Positions 25,111-33,829 of a stretch of 64,000 bases of DNA are shown one piece after another. The notes below the pieces were generated by a model. That model saw only the letters and a list, made by a program, of their open reading frames with translations. It was not told the origin of the DNA and did not search any database. Both the position numbers and the translations under genes were made by a program. The stretch is taken from NCBI GenBank assembly GCA_036703315.1, contig DATNPH010000151.1, positions 1 to 64,000 of the forward strand, written 5' to 3'. This DNA is from DATNPH01 sp036703315. GTDB lineage: Bacteria > Cyanobacteriota > Cyanobacteriia > Cyanobacteriales > Coleofasciculaceae. How positions within the stretch are numbered: position 1 is the first letter of the stretch; each line of letters opens with the position of its first letter.

Positions 25111-27410
25111 TAAAGTAGTTGCTGCTGCTCAAAGTTTGGTCGCACCTTCACCCGGATTAGTACAGCGGTGATATTGTCGTGACCGTTATGCTCGTTAGCA
25201 AGCTCGATTAATTGAAGGATACCCTGATCAAGGTTGGCTCGCGAACTGAGTAACGGGGCAAGATGGGTTTGCCAGTGAGTCTCTATCAGATCATTATCCG
25301 ACAGACCATCAGAACACAAAACAAATAAGCTATCTTCGTTGAGTTCTAAAAACTGAACATCAGGATTGATAAACTGGTCGCTTCGTGGTCCCAAGGCTTG
25401 AGTCAGTTGTAACGCGTCAGGACGAGCGTAAGCAATCTCCCTGGGCACCCCCCGCTTCATTTCTCGTTCGCCTACCTCGTGATCGACTGTGATTTGTTCT
25501 AAACCTCGCTTGCGGGTCAGACGATACAGGCGACTATCTCCCACATGAGCAATCACAGCCTTTGTATTCTCGATCAAAATCATCGCCAGCGTTGTGCCCA
25601 TGCGGCCACTACCAGTGCGGGCATTTTTTTGATTGACCTCGTAAATTGCCTGATTGGCTAGACGCACAGCTTCACGAACACTTTCTTCTGTCGGAAACTG
25701 CTCGTTCCAATTCTCTTGAAAATAGCGCTTGAGCGTCTCAACCGCCATTGCACTAGCTACTTCCCCAGCTGCGTGTCCTCCCATACCATCACAAAGAATA
25801 TAGAGGCCACGAGCTTGGACAGCTCGACCCATTGGGTTTTCTTGCTTTTTGATCTGTGTCAGGATACTAAAGTAGTCTTCATTATGCTCGCGTTGGTGAC
25901 CAATATCCGTACACCCGACGTCATCTAAACTTTGCAACTGCATCGGCAGAACAATTGTTGGTGGTTCTGACTCGTCGTTGATAATGCTGGGGTCATGATG
26001 AGGAGACTTTGTAAGCACAGCAGATCCTATTTCTTCTGACGTAACAGTTTGTTCATCGAGAGTGGTCACTTTTCCAGTTGGATCTTGGTATTGGGGAGAG
26101 GTCATAAACAAGGATTCTTGTTCGTGGGCGATCGCTTCCAAGCGCGATCGCAAATCTTTAATCGTCTCAATTTCACTCGTACACATCTCCCGGAACACTG
26201 CTCCCAAAGACGTAAATTGGGTTCGCTGGGACTGACTAAATAACATCTGCCACGTTTGTCCCAGATCCTGTAGTGTCAGGGGGTGTTCTTTGGGTTCTGG
26301 GTACAAACGTACTAAACCCAGTGCCTGGTCTTCATCCACCCGTAGATTAGTAGTCTCCAAGAGACTCTGACGACAATGCCAGGGTTCAAGTGCCTCCCAC
26401 AGTTTTGCCATCTCATCTAACCAGAATAAAATCTGCAAGGTGGAAAGCTGCTCACTCCCCCACAAATCAACAAGCGTCTGCCACTCGGTTCGGTCTTCCA
26501 GAAGTACTACATCCTCTCCGTCTTGCTGCCATGCATCATGAACATCTGGCAGAGTCGGATAGTAGGATTCTTGAAGAGCTAAATAGGGTTGAGCGATCGC
26601 TGGGATACCAAGGACCTTCCAAGAATCTAAGTCCTTTACAGAAGACTGACTCACCGATAAATCAAACTGTTCCGAACCGCCTTGTGGTTGCTCTATAAGA
26701 GCTTCTAGAAGCGACTTCTGAAACGGCTGACAGTCTAGAACTCGGACAGTTATTTCGTAAGGAGTCTTGACATCAGTAGTTAACTCTTGGAAATTCTGAG
26801 GTTCTATCAAACGGTAACGCTGTTGGTGATCCAAATAGGTTACCACTGGGGTGGGGGAGGATGCTTCACCCTTACTGCCATCCTCGCTAGAACTTTCAGC
26901 AAAACTTGACTCATTCGGTTGTAACATCGGTTGCGTCACTGCCTCGTCTAAAAACGCCTCATCCTCAATTGGTTCTGGAGTTGATTGTGAGGCAGCTGAC
27001 ACACCGAGATCATCTTCATCTTGCTCCAAAACGAGTGGACTGGAGTCCGATGAAGCAACCTCTGTTGTTTCTAGAGACGTTTCTAGTGGGGACAGTTCAG
27101 CCTCGTTAGAAGCAGGGGACACTTGTTGCTGTGGTTCCTCTGTCTCTTCCGGGCTACTGGCTACTAGAGTTGACTTCTCATCGGGTGCTTTTTGAGAAAC
27201 CCTTGGAGAATTTAGAGAATCGGGTTCTTTGGAAATAATAGCCCACCAAACCGTTCCTACAAAAGCCCCACAATTGTGGCAGGAAGCAGCATTCACTGGT
27301 ACTTGGGTGTTGCATTCCTGACAAGATTTATGGGTCAAGGAAGTTCCACATCTTTGGCAAAACTTGTTGGTATTGGGGTTTTCGAACTGACATTGGGGAC
27401 AAATTAGCAT
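25110..27410 (-). CDS. Zinc-ribbon / pseudokinase-like / PP2C phosphatase
   Basis: A 766-residue protein. Two zinc ribbons open it (Cys4, 7, 18, 21 and Cys30, 33, 44, 47). A long acidic Ser/Glu linker (about 60-190) follows. Residues about 200-445 resemble the C-lobe layout of a protein kinase (QILFWLDEMAKLWEALEP, LRVDEDQALGLVRLYPE) but lack H-R-D and D-F-G, so I read a degenerate kinase. The PP2C domain (about 497-757) has its metal aspartates: QREHNEDYF, LYILCDGMGGHAAGEVAS, LCSDGLSDN and NGHDNITAV. It should dephosphorylate Ser/Thr targets, perhaps those of the FHA-kinase that follows it in the same unit. Confidence 0.87.
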   Translation of the reverse strand: MLICPQCQFENPNTNKFCQRCGTSLTHKSCQECNTQVPVNAASCHNCGAFVGTVWWAIISKEPDSLNSPRVSQKAPDEKSTLVASSPEETEEPQQQVSPASNEAELSPLETSLETTEVASSDSSPLVLEQDEDDLGVSAASQSTPEPIEDEAFLDEAVTQPMLQPNESSFAESSSEDGSKGEASSPTPVVTYLDHQQRYRLIEPQNFQELTTDVKTPYEITVRVLDCQPFQKSLLEALIEQPQGGSEQFDLSVSQSSVKDLDSWKVLGIPAIAQPYLALQESYYPTLPDVHDAWQQDGEDVVLLEDRTEWQTLVDLWGSEQLSTLQILFWLDEMAKLWEALEPWHCRQSLLETTNLRVDEDQALGLVRLYPEPKEHPLTLQDLGQTWQMLFSQSQRTQFTSLGAVFREMCTSEIETIKDLRSRLEAIAHEQESLFMTSPQYQDPTGKVTTLDEQTVTSEEIGSAVLTKSPHHDPSIINDESEPPTIVLPMQLQSLDDVGCTDIGHQREHNEDYFSILTQIKKQENPMGRAVQARGLYILCDGMGGHAAGEVASAMAVETLKRYFQENWNEQFPTEESVREAVRLANQAIYEVNQKNARTGSGRMGTTLAMILIENTKAVIAHVGDSRLYRLTRKRGLEQITVDHEVGEREMKRGVPREIAYARPDALQLTQALGPRSDQFINPDVQFLELNEDSLFVLCSDGLSDNDLIETHWQTHLAPLLSSRANLDQGILQLIELANEHNGHDNITAVLIRVKVRPNFEQQQLL

Positions 27411-27586
27411 AAGGGAACTTCCTCAATAATTCCTGCCAGGGTTTCTAAATTTTGGTATATTAGCTAACTGCCATCTAGTTTGCCATGTCAGAATCGAAGG
27501 TTGCAGCTTTTAGGATTAAGCGTTAGGTTTCTAAGCTGAGACTAAGGATGAGCTGACAACGATCTAGGTGTTACTGCTTTAGTTTG

Positions 27587-28255
27587 TCATAGCGACAAGA
27601 GCACTTCCAGTTCTTTTGGTGTTAAGTCACGCCACTGACCAGGCTCTAAACTGTCTAGACGTAAGTTAGCCAGTGCTACTCGCACCAGTCGCAAGGTAGG
27701 AAACCCTACAGCTGCGGTCATTCGCCGCACCTGCCGATTTCGCCCCTCAGTTAAAGTTATCTCTAGCCAGGAAGTCGGTACCGTTTTACGAAACCGTATC
27801 GGAGGCTGGCGAGGCGGCAGAGAAGGTTCTGTCGATAGTAGCTGCACCAGCGCGGGTCTTGTTTGGTAATTCTCAATGACTACACCGCCGCGTAACTTGT
27901 TCAGGGCTGCCTCATCAGGGATACGCTCTACCTGTACCCAGTATGTACGAGGATGACGAAATCGCCGATCTGAAAGTCGGTGCTGTAACCGTCCGTTGTT
28001 TGTCAACAGCAGTAATCCTTCACTATCTCTGTCGAGGCGTCCAACTGGGTAAACCGAAGCTATGGGAATGTAATCTTTGAGCGTACCACGAGTGCGATCG
28101 CCAAAGCTTGAAGAGACTTCATCCTTAGGCGGCACACTAGAGCCTTCGTCGCTTTTACTAGCTTCCTTATCGCTGAATTGGCTTAAGACATTGTAGGGCT
28201 TGTAGAACAAAAGGTAGCGATACACATTTCTTGATATAGGCAGACTATCTTTCAA
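27587..28255 (-). CDS. rluE: RsuA/RluE-type rRNA pseudouridine synthase
   Basis: A 222-residue enzyme that converts uridine to pseudouridine in rRNA. The catalytic Asp75 lies in P-V-G-R-L-D-R-D-S-E-G-L-L-L-L-T, and the later E-G-R-N-R-Q-V-R-R-M motif is the family arginine helix. No S4 domain is present at the N-terminus, which points to the RluE subgroup (23S rRNA position 2457 in E. coli numbering). A Ser/Lys/Asp-rich insert (about 29-52) separates F-Y-K-P-Y-N-V-L-S-Q-F from the D-Y-I-P-I segment that follows closely in relatives. It is probably a flexible loop. The symbol rests on domain layout only. Confidence 0.85.
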   Translation of the reverse strand: MKDSLPISRNVYRYLLFYKPYNVLSQFSDKEASKSDEGSSVPPKDEVSSSFGDRTRGTLKDYIPIASVYPVGRLDRDSEGLLLLTNNGRLQHRLSDRRFRHPRTYWVQVERIPDEAALNKLRGGVVIENYQTRPALVQLLSTEPSLPPRQPPIRFRKTVPTSWLEITLTEGRNRQVRRMTAAVGFPTLRLVRVALANLRLDSLEPGQWRDLTPKELEVLLSL

Positions 28256-28298
28256 CTCCTATGTATGTTCTTTCACTTGGGAACACCCTGGGAGAAGT

Positions 28299-30845
28299 TT
28301 AGTCAATTTTGACGCGGAAGCGCACAAATCCCACATTGTTGGGAGGAGTACTCGGAAGCTCTCCTAACTGTAAGAAGACCGACCCATTCGGGTTGTTGGT
28401 ATCAACACAGGCAGCGGTTACAGGGGTTAGAGACGAAAAAAATGTCCCCTTATCTGTATCCGTTGCATTGGTTTGGGGGATTTGTGCCCCACCTTGATTG
28501 AATAAAATCCCACTCCCTAATCCAAAACTATTAGGGATAAACGTTGTTCCTGCCGGAATTGCGTCACAAATCTTGACATTCTGCACGTTTTGGGTTCCAT
28601 CAGAGAGAAAGTATATAGTGTACTCGACTTCGTCTCCACTTTTCAAAGGATTTTGTGGATCTTGTCGGAAAAGTCCTGCGGGTTGTAAATTAGCTGGCCA
28701 GATGCCTGGATTATCATTGGGGTCGGCTGGATCATCAATAATGCTAGTGTTGGGGGTCGTATTCACTTGGGAGATCCGCTTGACCAGACGCAGGCGCGGC
28801 AGCCCAACCGGGTTAATCGGTGTAACAATCGGTAGCGTCGGTGTTGGTGGGATGATTTGGGCACCGCTAACTACCGCAACATTTCTAATCTCAGTAACAC
28901 CAGGAGGATTATTGATTCTAACCTGGAACTCGACGGTGGCTGTCTGTCCCGCCGCAATTTGCCCAGGTGGTGCACCAGCGCTGTTGACAGGTGCGCCATT
29001 ACCGGAAAAAGGCATGGTGTTGCCTGCGGCATCGGCTACGGGTGCGCTATTAAGGGTTGTTGTTCCTGGGATGTAAGTTGTCCCTTGCGGAATTTCCTCG
29101 GAGAGGATGGTATCGGTCGAGTCTGTATTACTAATATTTGTCAGAGTAATGGTGTAGGCGATCGCTTCATCTGGATCAGCTGCTCCGTTATTGTTAGCAT
29201 CAACGACTCTGGCAGTTTTACTCGGTACCACAATGCCTGTCACAGGTACCGTCACCTGATCAGTATTGTTGGTTGGGTTATTATCACCCGCCGTCGAAAC
29301 CGTTGCGCTATTGGTGTAATCGCCAGGTGTAGTAGGAACATTCACGGTGAGCACCACTTCCTGAGTTTCATTCGGAGAGATGATTGGGTCAGTAGCTGGA
29401 TTGGTTGACAAAGGATCACCAAAATAGACGCAAGTCACCGTTCTTGCCTCTTTCTCCGAACAGTTCCAGCCATTGCCAGAGAAAGAGGCAAGGCTGAAGC
29501 CCTCAGGTAGTGTATCTGTCACCGTAACAGGTCCATAGGTAGAAGCTTGACCCACATTAGTGACCCTCAAGGTATATTGAGCTGTTTGCCCCCCCACGAA
29601 ACTGGCAGGGTTTGGCGTTTTTTGAATCGCCAAATCAGGCGCAGGCGCATCTTGTATTGTTCTAATTGTGAGGTTTCGGATTTCATGAATATTGCTGGCA
29701 TCTCCAGTCGAAGCGGCAAAACCAAACTTGAAGGTGGTAGGGGGAGTGCCTTGATTAGGGAAGTTAGCCGTGTCACGCAAGTTAAGTGGATCAATGGTGG
29801 GTTGAGCTGGGAAGTTTAGAGTCCCGGTAAAGTCGATAAACACGCTCAATCGGTAATCCGGAGTCAGTAAAATCCTGACACTACGGATAGCCTGAGTGCG
29901 ATTAACTGCACCGGGAACATCAATGCCTGAGGCGAGAGTCCCCGAGTTAGCGAGAAAGCAATATCCAGCTTGCCCATTACCCGAACCCCTAAGTGTGATG
30001 GAATCAAGTACTCTATCGACAGCCGGAGCAGGATTACCGGCGCAGTTACCTGGAATAGGCGAACCACTACCACGACCTTCTAAATCATTAGCTCCATTGC
30101 CAAACTCATCTAGACCAACTCCAAGATAGCCATTGACCAGTCCAGATATAGTACCCAGCTTTTGGGCGTAACCCAGGGAACCCCCAAAGGCACCTGGTCG
30201 AGCCTGATTATTAGGGGTATCGCCATTAAAGAGGAAGAAAGTAATACCATCTCCTTCACTGGGAGGATCGGCAGATGTGACACCACCGTAGGAGAAGTAG
30301 TTGAAAATAATCTCTAAACCGAATTCGGCAGGAATCGGGAAGTTGTAGAAAACAGAGGTTTGTTGATCGTGACCCGTGTCAGTGAGCCTAAGCGCTCCAG
30401 TTCCAAGAGGCTCAGCTGGGGTACCACAGGTAGGAAGTGATCCAGGTTGAGATGTCCCTTGTGCAGTCAAGCATCCAGGATTGCCAGGAGGTCCATTACT
30501 GCCAGGACCAGGTCTCCATCCAAAGGCTGTTGGGTCTCTAAAAGTCTCCTCAACTATAGTGGTCTGAGCCACGACTGGTGAACCTATCGCTCCCAACAGC
30601 ACAAGCACGCTGCCAGCCAGCCAGCCGAGATGCTGGCAACGCATAAAAGCGGCTTGAGTTGACTTACCCGTCACTAATGTCTCACATGACAATGCCAAGT
30701 TAGCTCGGACTTGGGCACAAGATTGCCAGTGTGCTCTTATGTGCTTCTTGAAAATGGGAAACATAAAAGTAAAAAGTTTCAAGGATGAGCTGAGCGCACA
30801 GACAACGAATCTGTACCCTAGGTAAGAGAGCAGGTTTGATACCAA
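28299..30845 (-). CDS. Exported lectin-like / DUF11 repeat protein, copy 2
   Basis: An 848-residue surface protein. A hydrophobic signal near 72-93 (LGWLAGSVLVLLGAIGSPVV, cut after AQ) follows an N-terminal region of about 67 residues. Residues about 95-395 resemble an L-type lectin-like beta-sandwich (FNYFSYGG, GDGITFFLFNGDT, NGYLGVGLDEFGN). Three DUF11-type domains follow (about 403-530, 535-680, 700-848), marked by PDLAIQKTPNPASFVGG, A-D-P-D-E-A-I-A-Y-T-I-T-L-T-N and K-S-G-D-E-V-E-Y-T-I-Y. No membrane anchor is seen. It is a tandem paralogue of the gene at 31274 and last in the surface-protein cluster. ATG at 30644 is an alternative start giving a normal signal peptide. Confidence 0.85.
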   Translation of the reverse strand: MVSNLLSYLGYRFVVCALSSSLKLFTFMFPIFKKHIRAHWQSCAQVRANLALSCETLVTGKSTQAAFMRCQHLGWLAGSVLVLLGAIGSPVVAQTTIVEETFRDPTAFGWRPGPGSNGPPGNPGCLTAQGTSQPGSLPTCGTPAEPLGTGALRLTDTGHDQQTSVFYNFPIPAEFGLEIIFNYFSYGGVTSADPPSEGDGITFFLFNGDTPNNQARPGAFGGSLGYAQKLGTISGLVNGYLGVGLDEFGNGANDLEGRGSGSPIPGNCAGNPAPAVDRVLDSITLRGSGNGQAGYCFLANSGTLASGIDVPGAVNRTQAIRSVRILLTPDYRLSVFIDFTGTLNFPAQPTIDPLNLRDTANFPNQGTPPTTFKFGFAASTGDASNIHEIRNLTIRTIQDAPAPDLAIQKTPNPASFVGGQTAQYTLRVTNVGQASTYGPVTVTDTLPEGFSLASFSGNGWNCSEKEARTVTCVYFGDPLSTNPATDPIISPNETQEVVLTVNVPTTPGDYTNSATVSTAGDNNPTNNTDQVTVPVTGIVVPSKTARVVDANNNGAADPDEAIAYTITLTNISNTDSTDTILSEEIPQGTTYIPGTTTLNSAPVADAAGNTMPFSGNGAPVNSAGAPPGQIAAGQTATVEFQVRINNPPGVTEIRNVAVVSGAQIIPPTPTLPIVTPINPVGLPRLRLVKRISQVNTTPNTSIIDDPADPNDNPGIWPANLQPAGLFRQDPQNPLKSGDEVEYTIYFLSDGTQNVQNVKICDAIPAGTTFIPNSFGLGSGILFNQGGAQIPQTNATDTDKGTFFSSLTPVTAACVDTNNPNGSVFLQLGELPSTPPNNVGFVRFRVKID

Positions 30846-31057
30846 AACTGTTTACGATCGCGTTAGCCTAGTTGGGGCGTCAACCCTTCGCGTTCGTCAG
30901 CAGATCCTGAGAAACCTCTAGAATCCTTGTTAAATAGGAACGTTGACTAGATCAGTTAAGGCTTATCTGCGTTGAGGAAAAACTGATCTTGACAATTTAG
31001 AAAATTTATGTACTGCTCGTCTCAGATCAATTCTGATAATTTCCACCCAAGAGCAGT

Positions 31058-31086
31058 CTGAAGTTATTGCAATGCAATAACTTCAG
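31058..31086. repeat. Near-perfect 29-base palindrome
   Basis: ctgaagttattgca and tgcaataacttcag face each other around a single base. It has no clear T-run on the minus strand, so it is a processing or attenuation candidate rather than a standard terminator of the gene upstream. Confidence 0.7.
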
Positions 31087-31162
31087 GGTTTTAAAGCTAA
31101 AGTTTTTCCAATGGAAAATTGTTTTTATACCAATTGGTCTGAAAAATGACACAAACACTCAA

Positions 31163-31200
31163 GGTAGTAGGTGGTCGCTTCCTTGCTACCACCTACTACC
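31163..31200. repeat. Perfect 12-bp inverted repeat
   Basis: ggtagtaggtgg (31163-31174) and ccacctactacc (31189-31200) with a 14-base loop. It lies about 75 bases after the stop of the first lectin-like paralogue. Confidence 0.7.
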
Positions 31201-31273
31201 TAACACCTAAAACCTAACTGGCAGTGCCCGACAGGAGCTTAGTTTTAGCTCGCTCAAAGGCACTGGGAGAAGT

Positions 31274-33829
31274 TTAGTCAATTTTGACGCGGAAGCGCAC
31301 AAATCCCACGTTATTGGGAGGAGTGTTCACAACCTCTCCCAACTGCAACAATACTGAACCATTTGGGTTGTTGGTATTAGGGCAGGGAGCCGTTACAGGG
31401 GTTAGGGGCAAAATAAAAGTCCCTTTATCTGTATCTGCTGCATTGGTTTGGGGAGTTTGTGCCCCACCTTGATTCACTAAAATTCCACTCCCTGCTCCAA
31501 AACTATTAGGGACAAACGTTGTTCCTTCCGGAATCGCGTCACAAAGCCTGACGTTTTGCACGTTTTGGGTTCCATCAGAGAGGTAGTAGATGGTGTACTC
31601 GACTTCGTCTCCACTTTTTAAAGGATTCTGTGAGTCTTGCCGGATAAACCCTATGGGTTGTAAGTTAGCTGGCCAGATGCCTGGATTATCATTGGGGTCG
31701 GCTGGATCATCAATAATGCTAGTGTTGGGGGTCGTATTGACTTGGGTGATCCGCTTGACCAGACGCAGGCGTGGTACCCCAACTACCCCAATTGGGGTAA
31801 CAGCTGGTGGCGTTGGTACCGATGGGATGATTTGGGGACCGTTCACCCGTCCGATGTTTCTAATCTCAGTAACACCAGGAGGATTATTAATTCTGACCTG
31901 GAACTCGACGGTGGCTGTCTGTCCCGCCGCAATTTGCCCAGGGGGTGCGCCAGCACTGTTGACGGGTGCGCCATTGCCGGAAAAAGGCATGATGTTGCCT
32001 GGCGCATCGGCTACGGGTGCACCATTAAGGGTTGTTGTTCCTGGGATGTAAGTTGTTCCTGGCGGAATTTCATCGGACAAGGTTGTGTCTGGTGAGTCCG
32101 TAGTACTAACATTGCTCAGGGTGAGGGTGTAGACGATCGCTTCATCTGGATCAGCTGCTCCGTTATTATTAGCATCAACTACTCTGGCGGTTTTACTGGG
32201 TACCACGATGCCTGTCACAGGTACTGTGGTTTGATCGTTATCATTGGTCGGGTTATTATCCCCGATAGTCGAAACCGTTGCACTATTGGTGTAATCGCCA
32301 GGTGTAGTGGGAACATTCACAGTGATCACAACTTCCTGAGTTTCACCGGGAGAGATGACTGGGTCAGTGGCGGGGTTATTTGATAAGGGATCTCCAGAAT
32401 AGACGCAAGTCACCGTTCTTGCTGGGTTTTCTAAACAGTTCCAGCCATTGCCAGAGAAAGAGGCAAGGCTGAAGCCCTCAGGTAGTGTATCTGTCACCGT
32501 AACGGGTCCAGTGGTAGAACCTTGACCCACATTGGTAACTGTCAACGTGTATTGAGCTGTTTCCCCCCCTACGAAACTGGCAGGGTTTGGCGTCTTTTTA
32601 ATTGCCAGGTCAGGCGTTGGTGCATCTTGTAGTGTTGTAATTTTGAAGTTTTGAATTTCATGGATATTCGTCGCACCTCCAGTGGAAGCGGCAAAACCTA
32701 ACTTGAAGGTGCTAGGACGTTGAGATTGATTCGGGAAGATAGCGGTGTCACGCAAGTTAAGCGGACCGATGGTCGGTTGAGCTGGAAAGTTTTGAGTCCC
32801 AGTAAAGTCGATAAAAACGCTCAATTGCTCATCCGGAGTCAGTACAATCCTGACACTGCGAATAGCGCCATTACGATTAACTGCACCGGGAACATCAATA
32901 CCTTGGGGGAGAAGTCCTGAATTAGCGAGAAAGCAATATCCCGTTTGCCCATTGCCCGAACCCCTGAGTGTTATGGAATCAAGTACTCTGTCGGCAGCCG
33001 CAGGAGGATTACCCGCACAGTTGCCACCCACAGGTGAGCCAGTGCCACGACCTTCTAAATCATTGGCAAAGTTACCAAACTCATCCAGCCCAACGCCAAG
33101 GTAGCCATTGACCAGTCCAGGTATAGCACCCGGATCCTGCTTTTGAGCGTAACCTAAAGAACCCCCAAAAGCCCCTGGTTGAGCCTGAGCATTAGGAGTA
33201 TTACCATCGAACAGGAAGAACGTGACGCCATCCCCATTACTGGGTGGGTTGCCAACTACCGCACCACCATAGGAGAAGTAATTGAAGGTAATCTCTAAAC
33301 CGAGTTCTGAAGGAATGGGGAAGTCGTAGAAAGCAAAGGTGGCTTGGTCTTGCTGAGCTGTCGTTAGCCTGAGCACTCCTGCGCCATTGGGATCAACTGT
33401 ATCACCACAAGGTTGAATTGAATTGGCTGGCGTCGTTGCATTCCCGGCTGTTAGGCAAGGGTCGAGCTTGGCTCCAGGACTTTGGTTCCCAACTCTCCAT
33501 CCAAAGGTACTTGAGTTTCTAAAGGTTTCATCAACTATAGTGGTCTGAGCTATTACTGGTGAACCCATAGCTCCCAACAGCAAAAGTGTGCCACCAGTCA
33601 GCCAGCCAAGACGCTGGTAAGGCATAGAAATGCCTTGAGTTGATTTACCCGTCACTGGTGTTGTGCCTAACACTACCAAGGCAGCCCGTACCTGAGCACA
33701 AACTTGTCCATGTGCTGTTAGGGCTTGCTTCTTGAAATTAAGGGATATAGTACTGAAGTTACTAAGAAATGATGTGATCGCTCTACGGTTGCCAGTTTGT
33801 CGCTCAGATTGGTGGAAATTACGATGCAC
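31274..33829 (-). CDS. Exported lectin-like / DUF11 repeat protein, copy 1
   Basis: An 851-residue paralogue of the gene at 28299, alike along almost its whole length. It has the same layout: N-terminal region, signal (LGWLTGGTLLLLGAMGSPVI, cut after AQ), lectin-like sandwich and three DUF11 domains ending NNVGFVRFRVKID. The GTG start overlaps the stop of the upstream OmpA-type gene by one base (TAGTG), so translation is coupled. The segments CAQVRA and VTGKSTQ, before the signal, are shared by both copies; either a long N-region is translated or the start is the later ATG (MPYQRLGW). By family, DUF11 domains are stalk-like modules of surface proteins; the ligand of the lectin-like part is unknown. 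Confidence 0.87.
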   Translation of the reverse strand: MHRNFHQSERQTGNRRAITSFLSNFSTISLNFKKQALTAHGQVCAQVRAALVVLGTTPVTGKSTQGISMPYQRLGWLTGGTLLLLGAMGSPVIAQTTIVDETFRNSSTFGWRVGNQSPGAKLDPCLTAGNATTPANSIQPCGDTVDPNGAGVLRLTTAQQDQATFAFYDFPIPSELGLEITFNYFSYGGAVVGNPPSNGDGVTFFLFDGNTPNAQAQPGAFGGSLGYAQKQDPGAIPGLVNGYLGVGLDEFGNFANDLEGRGTGSPVGGNCAGNPPAAADRVLDSITLRGSGNGQTGYCFLANSGLLPQGIDVPGAVNRNGAIRSVRIVLTPDEQLSVFIDFTGTQNFPAQPTIGPLNLRDTAIFPNQSQRPSTFKLGFAASTGGATNIHEIQNFKITTLQDAPTPDLAIKKTPNPASFVGGETAQYTLTVTNVGQGSTTGPVTVTDTLPEGFSLASFSGNGWNCLENPARTVTCVYSGDPLSNNPATDPVISPGETQEVVITVNVPTTPGDYTNSATVSTIGDNNPTNDNDQTTVPVTGIVVPSKTARVVDANNNGAADPDEAIVYTLTLSNVSTTDSPDTTLSDEIPPGTTYIPGTTTLNGAPVADAPGNIMPFSGNGAPVNSAGAPPGQIAAGQTATVEFQVRINNPPGVTEIRNIGRVNGPQIIPSVPTPPAVTPIGVVGVPRLRLVKRITQVNTTPNTSIIDDPADPNDNPGIWPANLQPIGFIRQDSQNPLKSGDEVEYTIYYLSDGTQNVQNVRLCDAIPEGTTFVPNSFGAGSGILVNQGGAQTPQTNAADTDKGTFILPLTPVTAPCPNTNNPNGSVLLQLGEVVNTPPNNVGFVRFRVKID

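Larger units (their letters stand above)
30846..31273. other. Spacer between tandem paralogues with two hairpins
   Basis: About 430 bases without a gene. It holds a 29-base palindrome at 31058-31086 and a 12-bp hairpin at 31163-31200 (own entries). Around 30853-30895 there are gcgttag-type dispersed-repeat words. Confidence 0.6.
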
